Positions 16,153 to 24,738 of a stretch of 64,000 nt of DNA are shown here, in pieces (position 1 is the stretch's first letter; each line of letters starts with the position of its first letter). Both the position numbers and the translations under genes were made by a program. The notes below the pieces were generated by a model. That model worked only from the letters and a program-made list of their open reading frames with translations. It made no database searches and was not told the DNA's origin. The DNA is from Gemmatimonadetes bacterium 13_1_40CM_69_22 (GTDB lineage Bacteria; Gemmatimonadota; Gemmatimonadetes; Gemmatimonadales; GWC2-71-9). The stretch spans positions 1 through 64,000 of the forward strand of contig MNEL01000057.1 of the NCBI GenBank assembly GCA_001917665.1. The letters run 5' to 3'.

Positions 16153-16180
16153 GTGTCTCCGGGAAAGGATCCGGGGACAC
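16153..16180. other. Hairpin in the leader of the lipid operon
   Basis: GTGTCTCCGG (16153-16162) and CCGGGGACAC (16171-16180) form a 10-bp stem with one G-T pair and an 8-base loop immediately upstream of the ATG at 16151; the stem includes the GGAGA ribosome site. It could shield initiation or be a terminator for the BTAD gene upstream. Confidence 0.4.
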
Positions 16181-16193
16181 GTTGGGCTCAGCG

Positions 16194-16211
16194 CTTCAAG
16201 CCCGTTTCAAG
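16194..16211 (-). promoter_or_regulatory. SARP/BTAD-type direct repeat upstream of the lipid operon
   Basis: On the minus strand CTTGAAA, four bases CGGG, then CTTGAAG: two heptamers with 11-bp period, the geometry bound by SARP (BTAD) activators near the -35 region. It overlaps the stop codon of the BTAD gene and lies 43 bases before the next start (16151). A matching arrangement exists at 31004-31021. No good -10 is visible downstream. Confidence 0.4.
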
Positions 16212-18105
16212 TGGAGGGATTCTCGCGGTACCGCTTGGCCTGCCCCGGGGTGACCATTTCCTGGAGCAGGACGCTACGCACGATCGGCGCGGCGAAAACG
16301 TAGCCCCGCGGGTCCGCCACGAGCCACCGCTCCCACTCGAGCAGGTCGAGCCCCTCCTCGACGGCGACCCGATCGAGCCGGGTGGCGCGCGCGAGCTGGC
16401 CGGCGTCGGCTCGCTCCGCCAACGCCGCCGCGGCAGCCAGCACCTGCTGCGCCGCCGGCGCGAGCTGGCGGAAGCGTTGGCAGATCACACCCACCACGGC
16501 CGGCGGCAAGTCGTTCGGCAGCGAGTCCACCAGCGTGCGCTTGGGCGACGGCCACGCGGCCGCGTCCGGCGCGAGCTTGTACCCGCCGGCCACGGCCTCA
16601 AGCATCGCCGTGGCGAGGAGCGGAATGCCCGCCGTGTCCCGCTCGACGCGCCGGACCAGCCGCGCGGCCGCGGCCGCGTCGTAGCGCGGGAGCGCCCAAG
16701 CGACGAGCGCCTCCAGCGCGGCGGGGTCGAGGCGGCCGAGCCGGATGACCTCGCCTTCCAGGTCGCGCCCGAGTCGCGCTCGCAGGTCGTCCAGGCGCCC
16801 GCGCTCCGGCGAGCCCCGGGCGAGGCCGAACAGCAGCAGCACCGGTCGCCGTGCCGTATCGCGCGCCAGCGCCGCGAGCGACTCGAGCGTTCCGCCGTCG
16901 ATCCAGTGGGCGTCGTCGAGCGCCAGGAGCACCGGCTGCTCCGCCGCGGCGGCGAGCACCACGGCGCTCAGCGCTTCGGACACCGGGAGCCCCGCACCCG
17001 CGGACCGGAACCGCGCCCCCAGGTCCGGGTCGAGGAATCCGAGGGCGGCGAGCGCGTCGGACGGCGCACCGGCGAGGCCCGGGGCCTCGGCGAGGCCGGC
17101 CGAGAGCAGCCCCGCGACCGCGCTCCACTGCTTCTCCTGATCGACCGCCACGGCTCGGGCCGCGGCGACCGTCGCGTCATCGAGACGAGCCCGTGCGACG
17201 AGCTCTTCGATCAGCCGGCTCTTCCCCTCGCCGGGCTCACCCTCGACGATCATCACCTGCCCCCGCCCGCTCTTGGTCCGCTCCCACACGGCCGCCAGCG
17301 CCGCGAGCTCGGGGCCCCGCCCGCACAGCGGCGGGCGCGGCCGCGCGGCCGGCGGCGCCGCGAGCACGCGGCGGCCCACCCGGGCCTCACGGATGCGGTC
17401 GGCGAGCCGCGTGGTATCGGACCCGGGCGCCGTCCCGACCTGCGCCCGGAGCGCGAGCCCCAGCTCGTCGGCGACGCGCAGCGCGGCCGCGCGATCGCCG
17501 GCGAGCGCGAGGGAGCGCATCGCCACCCGCGCTGCCGGCTCGGACGCGGGATCCAACGTCCGCGCCCGCAGCGCGACGCCCGCCGCCCCACGAGCATCAC
17601 CCCGCGCGAGCAGCCACTCGGCATACCGCACGAGGGCCTCGAGCGCCTGGGTGCGCCACCGCACGCGCTCGCCGCCCAGCCAGCTCTCGAACTCGTTCGC
17701 CCCGGGGACCGAGAGGCCCTCCAAGAAGTCCCCTTCGACGAGGGCCGCGGCGGCCTGCCAGTCGCCCTGCCCGCACGACTCTACGAACCGGTCGCAGTCG
17801 AGCGTGACCGCGTCGACGCCCAGCCGGATTTGGTCCACATCGGCGTGCACCTGCGCATCGCCGAGAATGCGCCGAAACACGCGCAGCGCCTCGCTCAGCG
17901 AATGGCGCGCCTGGCGCTCGTCCCGGTCGCTCCACAGCAAGCCCACGAGGTGCTCGCGCGTGCGGCTCCGGCGCGGGCTGCGCGCCAGGTAGACGAGCAG
18001 CGCGAGATGCTTGCGCCACAGCAGCTCGGGCGGCGCGTCCGCGCCATCGACGGTCACACGCGCGGGCCCGAGCACGCGGCAGTAGACGTGGGGAAACGGA
18101 AGCAT
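16207..18105 (-). CDS. BTAD/SARP-family regulator with AAA ATPase domain (copy A)
   Basis: 632 residues from ATG 18105. Order: winged-helix DNA-binding domain (residues 7-105, with ELLWRKHLALLVYLARSP and HSLSEALRVFRRIL), bacterial transcriptional activation (BTAD) helical domain (about 110-240), then an STAND/AAA-like ATPase with Walker A GEPGEGKS near 290 and Walker B VLLALDDAHW. AfsR-type proteins use ATP-dependent oligomerisation to activate promoters carrying heptamer direct repeats. It is divergently transcribed from a Ser/Thr kinase 62 bases away and paralogous to the protein at 31090. Phosphorylation by the partner kinase, as known for AfsK-AfsR, is a plausible inference. Confidence 0.87.
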   Translation of the reverse strand: MLPFPHVYCRVLGPARVTVDGADAPPELLWRKHLALLVYLARSPRRSRTREHLVGLLWSDRDERQARHSLSEALRVFRRILGDAQVHADVDQIRLGVDAVTLDCDRFVESCGQGDWQAAAALVEGDFLEGLSVPGANEFESWLGGERVRWRTQALEALVRYAEWLLARGDARGAAGVALRARTLDPASEPAARVAMRSLALAGDRAAALRVADELGLALRAQVGTAPGSDTTRLADRIREARVGRRVLAAPPAARPRPPLCGRGPELAALAAVWERTKSGRGQVMIVEGEPGEGKSRLIEELVARARLDDATVAAARAVAVDQEKQWSAVAGLLSAGLAEAPGLAGAPSDALAALGFLDPDLGARFRSAGAGLPVSEALSAVVLAAAAEQPVLLALDDAHWIDGGTLESLAALARDTARRPVLLLFGLARGSPERGRLDDLRARLGRDLEGEVIRLGRLDPAALEALVAWALPRYDAAAAARLVRRVERDTAGIPLLATAMLEAVAGGYKLAPDAAAWPSPKRTLVDSLPNDLPPAVVGVICQRFRQLAPAAQQVLAAAAALAERADAGQLARATRLDRVAVEEGLDLLEWERWLVADPRGYVFAAPIVRSVLLQEMVTPGQAKRYRENPST

Positions 18106-18167
18106 GGCGCCCGGGATTATCGGGTGGAGTGCGGTGAGCGGCAAGCGCCCCTAGATTCATCACGCGC

Positions 18168-20885
18168 ATGCAACCACCGGACAGCGCAGAGGTCCAGCAT
18201 GCCGTCGGCGAGCGCTACGAGGTCCTGGGCCTCGTCGGCGCCGGCGGCATGGGGTTCGTATATCGGGCACGCCACCGCGCCCTGGGACACATCGTCGCGG
18301 TGAAGATCCTGCCGCCCGAGGTAGCCGCGAGCGCGATGCGGCTGAAGCGCTTCCAGCAAGAGGCGGCGCTGGCAGCCTCCCTCTCCCACCCTCACATCGT
18401 GCCCGTCTATGACTTCGGCTCGCGCGAAGGCATCACCTTCCTCATCATGCCCTTCGTCCGGGGCACGACGTTTGAAAGCGTGCTCGCGACGGGCCGTCCT
18501 TCGCTCGCCGCCAGCCTGCGCGTCGTGCAAGACGTGGGCGCGGCGCTCGATCACGCGCACGGGCGCGGCGTCGTGCACCGCGACGTCAAACCATCCAACA
18601 TCCTGATCGACGAGGATAGCGGCCGCGCCCTCCTGGCGGACTTCGGCGTGGCGCACGTCGTGCGGGTGGCGACGTCCGCGCTGACCGCACCGGGCGTGCC
18701 GATCGGCACCCCCGGCTACATGGCGCCCGAACAGGAAGCGGGCAGCGAGCACGTCGACGGTCGGGCGGACCTCTACTCGCTGGCCATCGTGGCGTTCGAA
18801 GCGCTGACCGGGACGAAACCGGCGGGCGGCAGCGACCTCGCCACCCTGGCGCGCACGCTGCGCGGGGCCCGCCGGGAGCTGTCGGCGGCGGTCGCCGCGG
18901 CACTGGTCGCGCCGCTCGCCGCCCGCCCGGACGATCGCCCCGTCACCGCCGCGGCGTGGCTCGCGGCCTGGGACCGCGCCGGCAGGCGCGCCTGGCGCCG
19001 CTGGGGCGGTGCGGGCGTGGCCGCGGCGGTGGCGCTCACGGGGACCGGGTGGTCCTTGTGCCGCGCCCACATCCTGCTCTGCCGGACGGCCGCGATCGAG
19101 ACTGTGGCCGTGATGCCGTTCGACAAGCTGGGGGAGACCTTGCCGGACCGGCAGCTCATGGAGTCGTTCGCCCGCCGCCTGTCCGCCGCCCCCAAGCTCG
19201 ACGTGCTGTCGGGCGCACGGGTGTACACCGAAGCGGTCAGTCGCTACGGGGCGGGCGCGCTGAGTAATCCCGAGGCGGACACCCTCGCCAAGCAGCTCGG
19301 CGCCAAGTTCTTCATCCAGCCGAGCGTCGTGTTCACGGGCACGCGGAGTCGGCTCACCGCCCGCCTGTACCGCGCTCGCTCGGGCGACGTGGTGGCCGAG
19401 GCGGACGTCGAGGGCTCGGTGGACTCGCTCGCCGATATGATGACGAGCGTCGGGGAGAAGCTGCTGCACCGCATCATCCCGGCGGGGCGCACCTGCCCGG
19501 TCGGCTTCCGCGCGTGTGCGGCGTACCTCAAGGCGGACGAGGCGTTCCGCCGCGGTGACTACGAGCGCGCGCGCGCACTCTACGACGAGGTCGTCGCGGG
19601 CGATTCCGACTTCGCGCCCGCGTACTTCGGCCGCCTCCTCGTGGTCGGGCAGACGAATCCCAGCGAGGAGACGCTGCGCCAGACGATCACCGGCGCCCGG
19701 CTGCATTGGACCGGACTGGAGCGCTCCGATAGTCTCTTGCTCGCGGGTTACGTCCACCTGCTGGAGCGGGGCGACGGGTACCGGGCGCTCGAGGACTTCC
19801 AGCTCGCCAAGCAGGCCGCGCCGGACCAGCCGTACGTCCGGTTCGTGCTGGGCGAGTTCTACCTGTACTTCGGCGCCCTGTTCGAGCAACGCCTGCCGGA
19901 GGCGAAGGCGGAGTTCGACAGCGTCCTGACACTCGACCCGAAGTTCGCGCCGGCCGTGGCGAACAGCATCTCGCTCGCCCATCTGGCAGGAGACGAGCCG
20001 GAAGTGCGACGTCTCATACAACTGTACCACAGCATCGACACGACCTCGGTCGTCGCCGAAGTCGTGCGCATCGTCGATACGCTGCTCTTTCGGCCCGCCG
20101 AGGGACTGCGACTCCTGGACGCGACGCTCGAGCGGCGCCGTTTCCCGGTGCTCCAATTCCTCGCGTTCCAGGCGGCGCAGTTCGCGACGCCGACCGACAG
20201 CGCCGTCAAGGAGTTCGCGACGCGCCGCATCGTGCGCGCGTTGGAGCGGCGCGCCGCGACCGAGTACGAGCGCGCGCTGGCGCTGCGCTGGGCGGTCGCC
20301 GCCCACCTGCGCGGCGGGCGGGGCGACAGCGCGCGTGCGCGGATCGCCCGGGCGGCGCCTGGCAGCGCCGGCCGGGAAGGCGATGCCTGGATCGTGCTCG
20401 CCCGCGTGATGAAGCTCGACTCGCTGGGGGATTGGCGGAGCGCGACCAGCCGACTGAGCGCCTGGGCCCGCTCGGCGGCCGGCGGCCGGGATGCCGCGGC
20501 GCACTGGATCCTCGCACGGGCCGGTCGGGATCCGGGCGCCCACGCGATGGCGTTGCACCGTCTCGCTCGCCCCGACAGCGCCCCGCTCCCCGTGAGCCTG
20601 AGTCTCGACCTGGACGCGTGGGTCCGCCTGGGGGCGGCTGACACGACCGGCGCGCTCGCGCTGTGGGACCGCGCGACACGTCGCTACGCCGTGCTGAGCG
20701 CGCCGTTCGATCTCGTTGCATCGCTGTGGCCGCTCCGGCTCGAGCAGGCGCGCGTCGCCACGGCGCGCGGCGACACCGCGGCCGCCCGACGAGCGTGCGA
20801 CAGCTTCGACGCTCTGGTGGGGTACGTGGATCAGGTCGCGCTGCCGCAGATCGAGCGGGCATGCCGTCCGCACGAGCCCCGATGA
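18168..20885 (+). CDS. Membrane Ser/Thr protein kinase with periplasmic TPR-like sensor (copy A)
   Basis: 905 residues. PknB-type kinase: glycine loop GAGGMG (24-29), ATP lysine 46, HRDVKPSN (137-144), DFG (158-160), APE (186-188). One membrane helix at about 281-297 separates it from a long extracytoplasmic part, which begins with a TolB-N-like segment ETVAVMPFDKLGE. TPR-like helical pairs rich in R-A-x-A-L-Y and D-P-K-F-A-P-A then run to the end. The start ATG follows a TAGATT box at 18152. Predicted to phosphorylate cytoplasmic targets in response to envelope signals; the adjacent BTAD regulator is the obvious candidate (inference). Confidence 0.88.
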   Translation: MQPPDSAEVQHAVGERYEVLGLVGAGGMGFVYRARHRALGHIVAVKILPPEVAASAMRLKRFQQEAALAASLSHPHIVPVYDFGSREGITFLIMPFVRGTTFESVLATGRPSLAASLRVVQDVGAALDHAHGRGVVHRDVKPSNILIDEDSGRALLADFGVAHVVRVATSALTAPGVPIGTPGYMAPEQEAGSEHVDGRADLYSLAIVAFEALTGTKPAGGSDLATLARTLRGARRELSAAVAAALVAPLAARPDDRPVTAAAWLAAWDRAGRRAWRRWGGAGVAAAVALTGTGWSLCRAHILLCRTAAIETVAVMPFDKLGETLPDRQLMESFARRLSAAPKLDVLSGARVYTEAVSRYGAGALSNPEADTLAKQLGAKFFIQPSVVFTGTRSRLTARLYRARSGDVVAEADVEGSVDSLADMMTSVGEKLLHRIIPAGRTCPVGFRACAAYLKADEAFRRGDYERARALYDEVVAGDSDFAPAYFGRLLVVGQTNPSEETLRQTITGARLHWTGLERSDSLLLAGYVHLLERGDGYRALEDFQLAKQAAPDQPYVRFVLGEFYLYFGALFEQRLPEAKAEFDSVLTLDPKFAPAVANSISLAHLAGDEPEVRRLIQLYHSIDTTSVVAEVVRIVDTLLFRPAEGLRLLDATLERRRFPVLQFLAFQAAQFATPTDSAVKEFATRRIVRALERRAATEYERALALRWAVAAHLRGGRGDSARARIARAAPGSAGREGDAWIVLARVMKLDSLGDWRSATSRLSAWARSAAGGRDAAAHWILARAGRDPGAHAMALHRLARPDSAPLPVSLSLDLDAWVRLGAADTTGALALWDRATRRYAVLSAPFDLVASLWPLRLEQARVATARGDTAAARRACDSFDALVGYVDQVALPQIERACRPHEPR

Positions 20886-20892
20886 GACCGGT

Positions 20893-21495
20893 TCAGGGAC
20901 GCTCCACGCGGTAGACGGGATGGATTTCCCACAGGGCGCGCAACGACGAATTGCAGCGCCCGTGCTTCGGGTCGATCGCATCGCGCCGGCGCGCGCCCGC
21001 CCGGTGATGGCCATCGAAGAATGCGGCGCCGACGATCTGCACTGCGACGGGCTTCGCCAGCACGCCGCTTTTCGACCGCCTCCGGCCGGCGACCAGCCTT
21101 CCCAGGTCCGCGCGTGCCTGCCGATACGTGCCCCCGAGCTCCACCAGCGGGATCTCGGCCACGATGCAGGAATCGGCCGGGCTGTCCCGTCGATCGGTCA
21201 GCTCGATGTGCCAGTCGCCGTCGTCCTTGGACGTCTCGAGGCGGCGGACCCAGCCGCGCACCCGGTAGACGAGCAGCTCCCGCGCGGCGCGCGGCACGCA
21301 CCAATCCCGGGCCGTGACCGCCGGCGGATTCCAGCTCTGCAGCATCTCCGAAATCGACGCGGGCTGTGGCGTGATTGCGGCGAGCGTCGTGTCGATCTTC
21401 GCGCTCCAGCGGTAGCGCGGCTCCGCGCACCGCTGCCGCTGGGGCGGCGGTTCGGACCAGAGCCCGACGAAGGTCAGGACGGCGACGCGCCACAC
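20893..21495 (-). CDS. Conserved secreted protein of unknown function
   Basis: 200 residues from a GTG at 21495, with a short hydrophobic N-terminus (MWRVAVLTFVGLW). The middle contains DGDWHIELTD and CIVAEIPL, and the C-terminal part has AVQIVGAAFFDGHHRAG, then a segment NSSLRALWEIHPVYRV. This D-W/Y-H-I ... F-F-D ... E-(I/L)-H-P pattern recurs in small secreted bacterial proteins without assigned role. It lies 10 bases after the polyphosphate kinase gene and is probably its operon partner. Confidence 0.6.
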   Translation of the reverse strand: MWRVAVLTFVGLWSEPPPQRQRCAEPRYRWSAKIDTTLAAITPQPASISEMLQSWNPPAVTARDWCVPRAARELLVYRVRGWVRRLETSKDDGDWHIELTDRRDSPADSCIVAEIPLVELGGTYRQARADLGRLVAGRRRSKSGVLAKPVAVQIVGAAFFDGHHRAGARRRDAIDPKHGRCNSSLRALWEIHPVYRVERP

Positions 21496-21505
21496 GTCCG
21501 GCTGG

Positions 21506-24500
21506 CTACGCGCGCCCTGCTTCGGCGAGACGCATCAGGTGTTCCTGTGCGCTGGCGCGGACGGCGCCGGATGGCGCGGCACGGCGATAGTACGCGCCGT
21601 CCGGGCCCAGCTCCCATGCCGTCGGGTCTGCGAGCTCCATCTCGAGAATGCTGTCGAGTCGGGTGCGACAGTCGCGATCCAGAATCGGAGTGGCCACCTC
21701 GACCCGCCGGCGCAGGTTGCGGGGTCGCCAGTCGGCCGACCCGATGTAGTACTCGGGCTCACCGCCGTTGGCGAAGCAGAACATGCGCCCGTGCTCGAGA
21801 AAGCGCCCGAGAATGCTGATGACGCGAATCCGGTCGGAGAGCCCCGGCACCCCGGGGCGCAAACAGCAGATGCCCCGAACCACGAGATCGATCTCCACCC
21901 CCGCCTGGGAGGCGCGATACAGTGCGCCGATCACGTCGGCGTCCGCCAGGCCGTTGAGCTTGGCACGGATGCGCCCACCGCGTCCCGCGCGGGCGTACTC
22001 CGCCTCACGGTTGACGAGTGCGAGAAGGCGCTCGAGCATCTGTTCCGGCGCGACCAGCAGGCGGCGGAAGGTGACCCGGGGAGGCCGCGACGACCCGCTC
22101 AGCTCGTTGAACAGGTCGTTCACGTCGGCGCCCAGCTCGGGGTGCGCCGTGAGCAATCCGAGGTCCGTGTAGACCGCCGCGGTCGCGGCGTTGTAGTTCC
22201 CCGTCCCGACGTGGACGTACCGCCGGATCCCACCGCCCTCGCGACGCACCACGAGACCGACCTTGGCGTGCGTCTTCACGTCCACGAGGCCGTACACCAC
22301 GTGGATGCCGGCGCGCTCCAGCTTCTTGGCCCAGTCCACGTTGCGCTCTTCGTCGAAGCGCGCCTTGAGCTCGACGAACACGAAGACCTCTTTTCCGGCT
22401 GCCGCCGCCCGCACCAGCGCGTCGGCGATGTGCGAGCGCCCGCCGGGCCGGTACAGCGTCAGCTTGATCGCCACCACGTCCGGGGCGTCGGCCGCCTCGA
22501 CGAAGAAGCGCTCCACCGCGTCCGGAAACGAATCGTACGGGTGGTGCACGAGCACGTCACGCTCGGCCACGACGTCCAACACCGACGTCGCCGCCTCGAG
22601 GACGCGACGCCCGGGAAACGGCGGGTATTGCAGGGGTGGCCGGGGGAGGTCTGCGATCTCGCGGAGGGCCAACGGGTCGAGTGGTCCCGCCATGTCGAAC
22701 AGGTCGGCGTCGCCGAGCGTGCTGACGTGCGCCGCGTCCTCGAACTGCAGCTCGCGCAGCAGCAGGCGGCGCACATCGGTTCGCATCCCCTGCTCCACTT
22801 CGATCCTCACCGCGAGGCCGTACGGCCGTCGCTTCGCTTCCTCCTCAATGACGTGCAGCAGATTCTCGGCGTGCCGCTCGTCCAAGTCGAGATCCCCGCT
22901 GCGGGTGACGCGGAACGTGTAGGCGGCTTCGATCTCGCGGCCTCGATAGACGAGGTCCAGACACCCGCGCACCACCTCCTCGAGCGATACCAGCCCGCCG
23001 TCGTCCGGCAGCGGCACGAGGCGCGGCAGGCCGTCCGGCAGTTTCACATACGCGAAGTGCACGGGCCCGGTCACCGAATCACGCACCAAGGCGGCGAGCG
23101 ACAGCCGCAGGTTCGCCATGACCGGGAACGGGTAGCCCGGGGCTCGGGTGATCGCCTGCGGCGTGAGCAGCGGAAAGACCTGGTCGACGAAGTAGCGGCG
23201 CAGCAGCACCCGCTCCGGCTCGCTCAAATCGCTCCAGCCCCGCACCCGGATGCCCTGGGCCTGGAGCGCGGGGAGGCACTGCTGCGCCCAGCAGTCCGCG
23301 TACCGCTCCAGGTGGGACCGCAGCCGGATGAAGATGGCGTCGAGCTGCTCCTTGGCACTGAGCCCGTCCTCGCTCAGGTCCGCCACGCCCATCTGGAGCG
23401 CCCGCTTGAGGGCGCCGACCCGCACCATGAAGAACTCGTCGAGGTTGGTGCGGAAGATCGACAGGAAGCGGACCCGGGCGAGCAGGGGAAGCGTCGCGTC
23501 CTCCGCTAGGGCGAGCACACGGGCATTGAACTCGAGCCAGCTCAGTTGGCTGTTCAAGAAGTGGTCGCGCAGGCCCAACGCGGACTCCTCGACCGCCGAA
23601 GGCCGTCGTTCCCGCAGGCCGGCGATGGCCCACTCACGCGTGATCACCCCCGGGGAGACAGTGGCCGAATCTCTCGATGCACCGCGTGGCCGCGGTCCGT
23701 TCGGCCATTCGGGCACGAGGTCCGAGCGCGCGGCGACGGCGAGGGCGGCGAGCGTACGCGGCTCGTGCAGCACCGGCGCCCCGACGCGCTCGACGACCTC
23801 GGAAAGCGGCACCCACTGGATCTGCATTCCCTCGGGCACCGCCAGCCCCTTACCGAGCCGCCGCGCGAGCCACACTTCCAGTAAGGGACGGCCCGGCGCG
23901 GCCGGAACGGTCCCCAGCAGACGGACCTGGCCATCGGCGCTCCCGAACTCCGTGCGCAACACGTACCGGCAGCCCTCCTCACCGCTGCCGCTTCCGGCCG
24001 GGAGCATCAGCGTCCCACCGGCGTGGCGCAGCGCGATCTGTCCCTGCTCCAACGCCATCACCGCCACCGCGCGATTCTCCTGCACCGCGCGCGCCAGCGC
24101 CTCACTCTCGAGCGCCTCGTGCAGCTTCTCGGCCCGCTCGCGCTTGCCGATCAACAGCGGGCGCACGTCATGGTCGTCGCGGAACGCGCTCACCAACCGA
24201 TCGAGCCCGGGCCACCCGCGACGCAGGGTGCGGATCTTGAGCTCTTGAAACGTCCGGGCGAGCCCGCCGGCCCGAACTGTGACGACATCGTAGCACAGCT
24301 CGTAGACGGCCTCCGCGAACCAGCGGGGCCGGCTGCGGCGCAGCCGGCGCTCGGTCTCGAACTCGATTCGCGACGTCAGCAACTGGGGATCGATCAGCGC
24401 GCGGAGCCGACGCGCGGGGTCGGAGCTGCCCGCGAGCGCCGACGGCTCGTCGAGCTCCGCCACTTCGGCTTCGTACAGCTGGGTCGATCCCACTGCGCTC

Positions 24501-24727
24501 CCGGGCCCAGGCTCGACTCGCAGAGTCAGCAATCGCCGGTCGTCGATACGAGTCCGGAAACGGCAGGTGACACCCCGGCGGCGCAGGGTCCGGTCGGGCG
24601 CGTCGAAGTAGACGTCCCGGTTGAAGAGCGTCTCGATCGACCCCGCCCGCAGTCCGGCCGGCAGCGGCGCCAGGACGAGGCGGTTCAGCAGCTCGAGGCT
24701 CTTGACCTCCCCGCGATAGTCGCGCAT
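21506..24727 (-). CDS. ppk1: Polyphosphate kinase 1 with N-terminal CYTH-like and Nudix-like domains
   Basis: 1073 residues; ordinary PPK1 is about 690. Residues 386-1073 are a complete PPK1: LNSQLSWLEFNARVL, SIFRTNLDEFFMVRV, HHPYDSF, and the two catalytic-region histidines in VKTHAKVG (H820) and YVHVGTGNYN (H839), 19 apart as in E. coli (435/454). Residues about 5-205 resemble a CYTH triphosphate-tunnel domain (GEVKSLELLNR, FNRDVYFDAPDRTLRRRG, R-x-R pairs, QELKIR). Residues about 218-335 look like a degenerate Nudix fold without an intact Nudix box. ATG 24727 is fixed by AGGAG five bases upstream. Reaction: ATP to polyphosphate, reversible. Context: DUF4956 and kinase-like barrel proteins. 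Confidence 0.88.
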   Translation of the reverse strand: MRDYRGEVKSLELLNRLVLAPLPAGLRAGSIETLFNRDVYFDAPDRTLRRRGVTCRFRTRIDDRRLLTLRVEPGPGSAVGSTQLYEAEVAELDEPSALAGSSDPARRLRALIDPQLLTSRIEFETERRLRRSRPRWFAEAVYELCYDVVTVRAGGLARTFQELKIRTLRRGWPGLDRLVSAFRDDHDVRPLLIGKRERAEKLHEALESEALARAVQENRAVAVMALEQGQIALRHAGGTLMLPAGSGSGEEGCRYVLRTEFGSADGQVRLLGTVPAAPGRPLLEVWLARRLGKGLAVPEGMQIQWVPLSEVVERVGAPVLHEPRTLAALAVAARSDLVPEWPNGPRPRGASRDSATVSPGVITREWAIAGLRERRPSAVEESALGLRDHFLNSQLSWLEFNARVLALAEDATLPLLARVRFLSIFRTNLDEFFMVRVGALKRALQMGVADLSEDGLSAKEQLDAIFIRLRSHLERYADCWAQQCLPALQAQGIRVRGWSDLSEPERVLLRRYFVDQVFPLLTPQAITRAPGYPFPVMANLRLSLAALVRDSVTGPVHFAYVKLPDGLPRLVPLPDDGGLVSLEEVVRGCLDLVYRGREIEAAYTFRVTRSGDLDLDERHAENLLHVIEEEAKRRPYGLAVRIEVEQGMRTDVRRLLLRELQFEDAAHVSTLGDADLFDMAGPLDPLALREIADLPRPPLQYPPFPGRRVLEAATSVLDVVAERDVLVHHPYDSFPDAVERFFVEAADAPDVVAIKLTLYRPGGRSHIADALVRAAAAGKEVFVFVELKARFDEERNVDWAKKLERAGIHVVYGLVDVKTHAKVGLVVRREGGGIRRYVHVGTGNYNAATAAVYTDLGLLTAHPELGADVNDLFNELSGSSRPPRVTFRRLLVAPEQMLERLLALVNREAEYARAGRGGRIRAKLNGLADADVIGALYRASQAGVEIDLVVRGICCLRPGVPGLSDRIRVISILGRFLEHGRMFCFANGGEPEYYIGSADWRPRNLRRRVEVATPILDRDCRTRLDSILEMELADPTAWELGPDGAYYRRAAPSGAVRASAQEHLMRLAEAGRA

Positions 24728-24738
24728 CCGGCTCCTGC

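Noticed and set aside
16000-18303. A 767-codon plus-strand open frame over the BTAD regulator
   Set aside because: Random Arg/Pro-rich product; minus strand has winged helix and Walker motifs.
18117-21014. A 965-codon open frame on the minus strand opposite the kinase A gene
   Set aside because: Antisense shadow of a high-G+C gene: composition is biased to Arg/Gly/Glu, no domain is recognisable, while the plus strand encodes an obvious protein kinase with all motifs.
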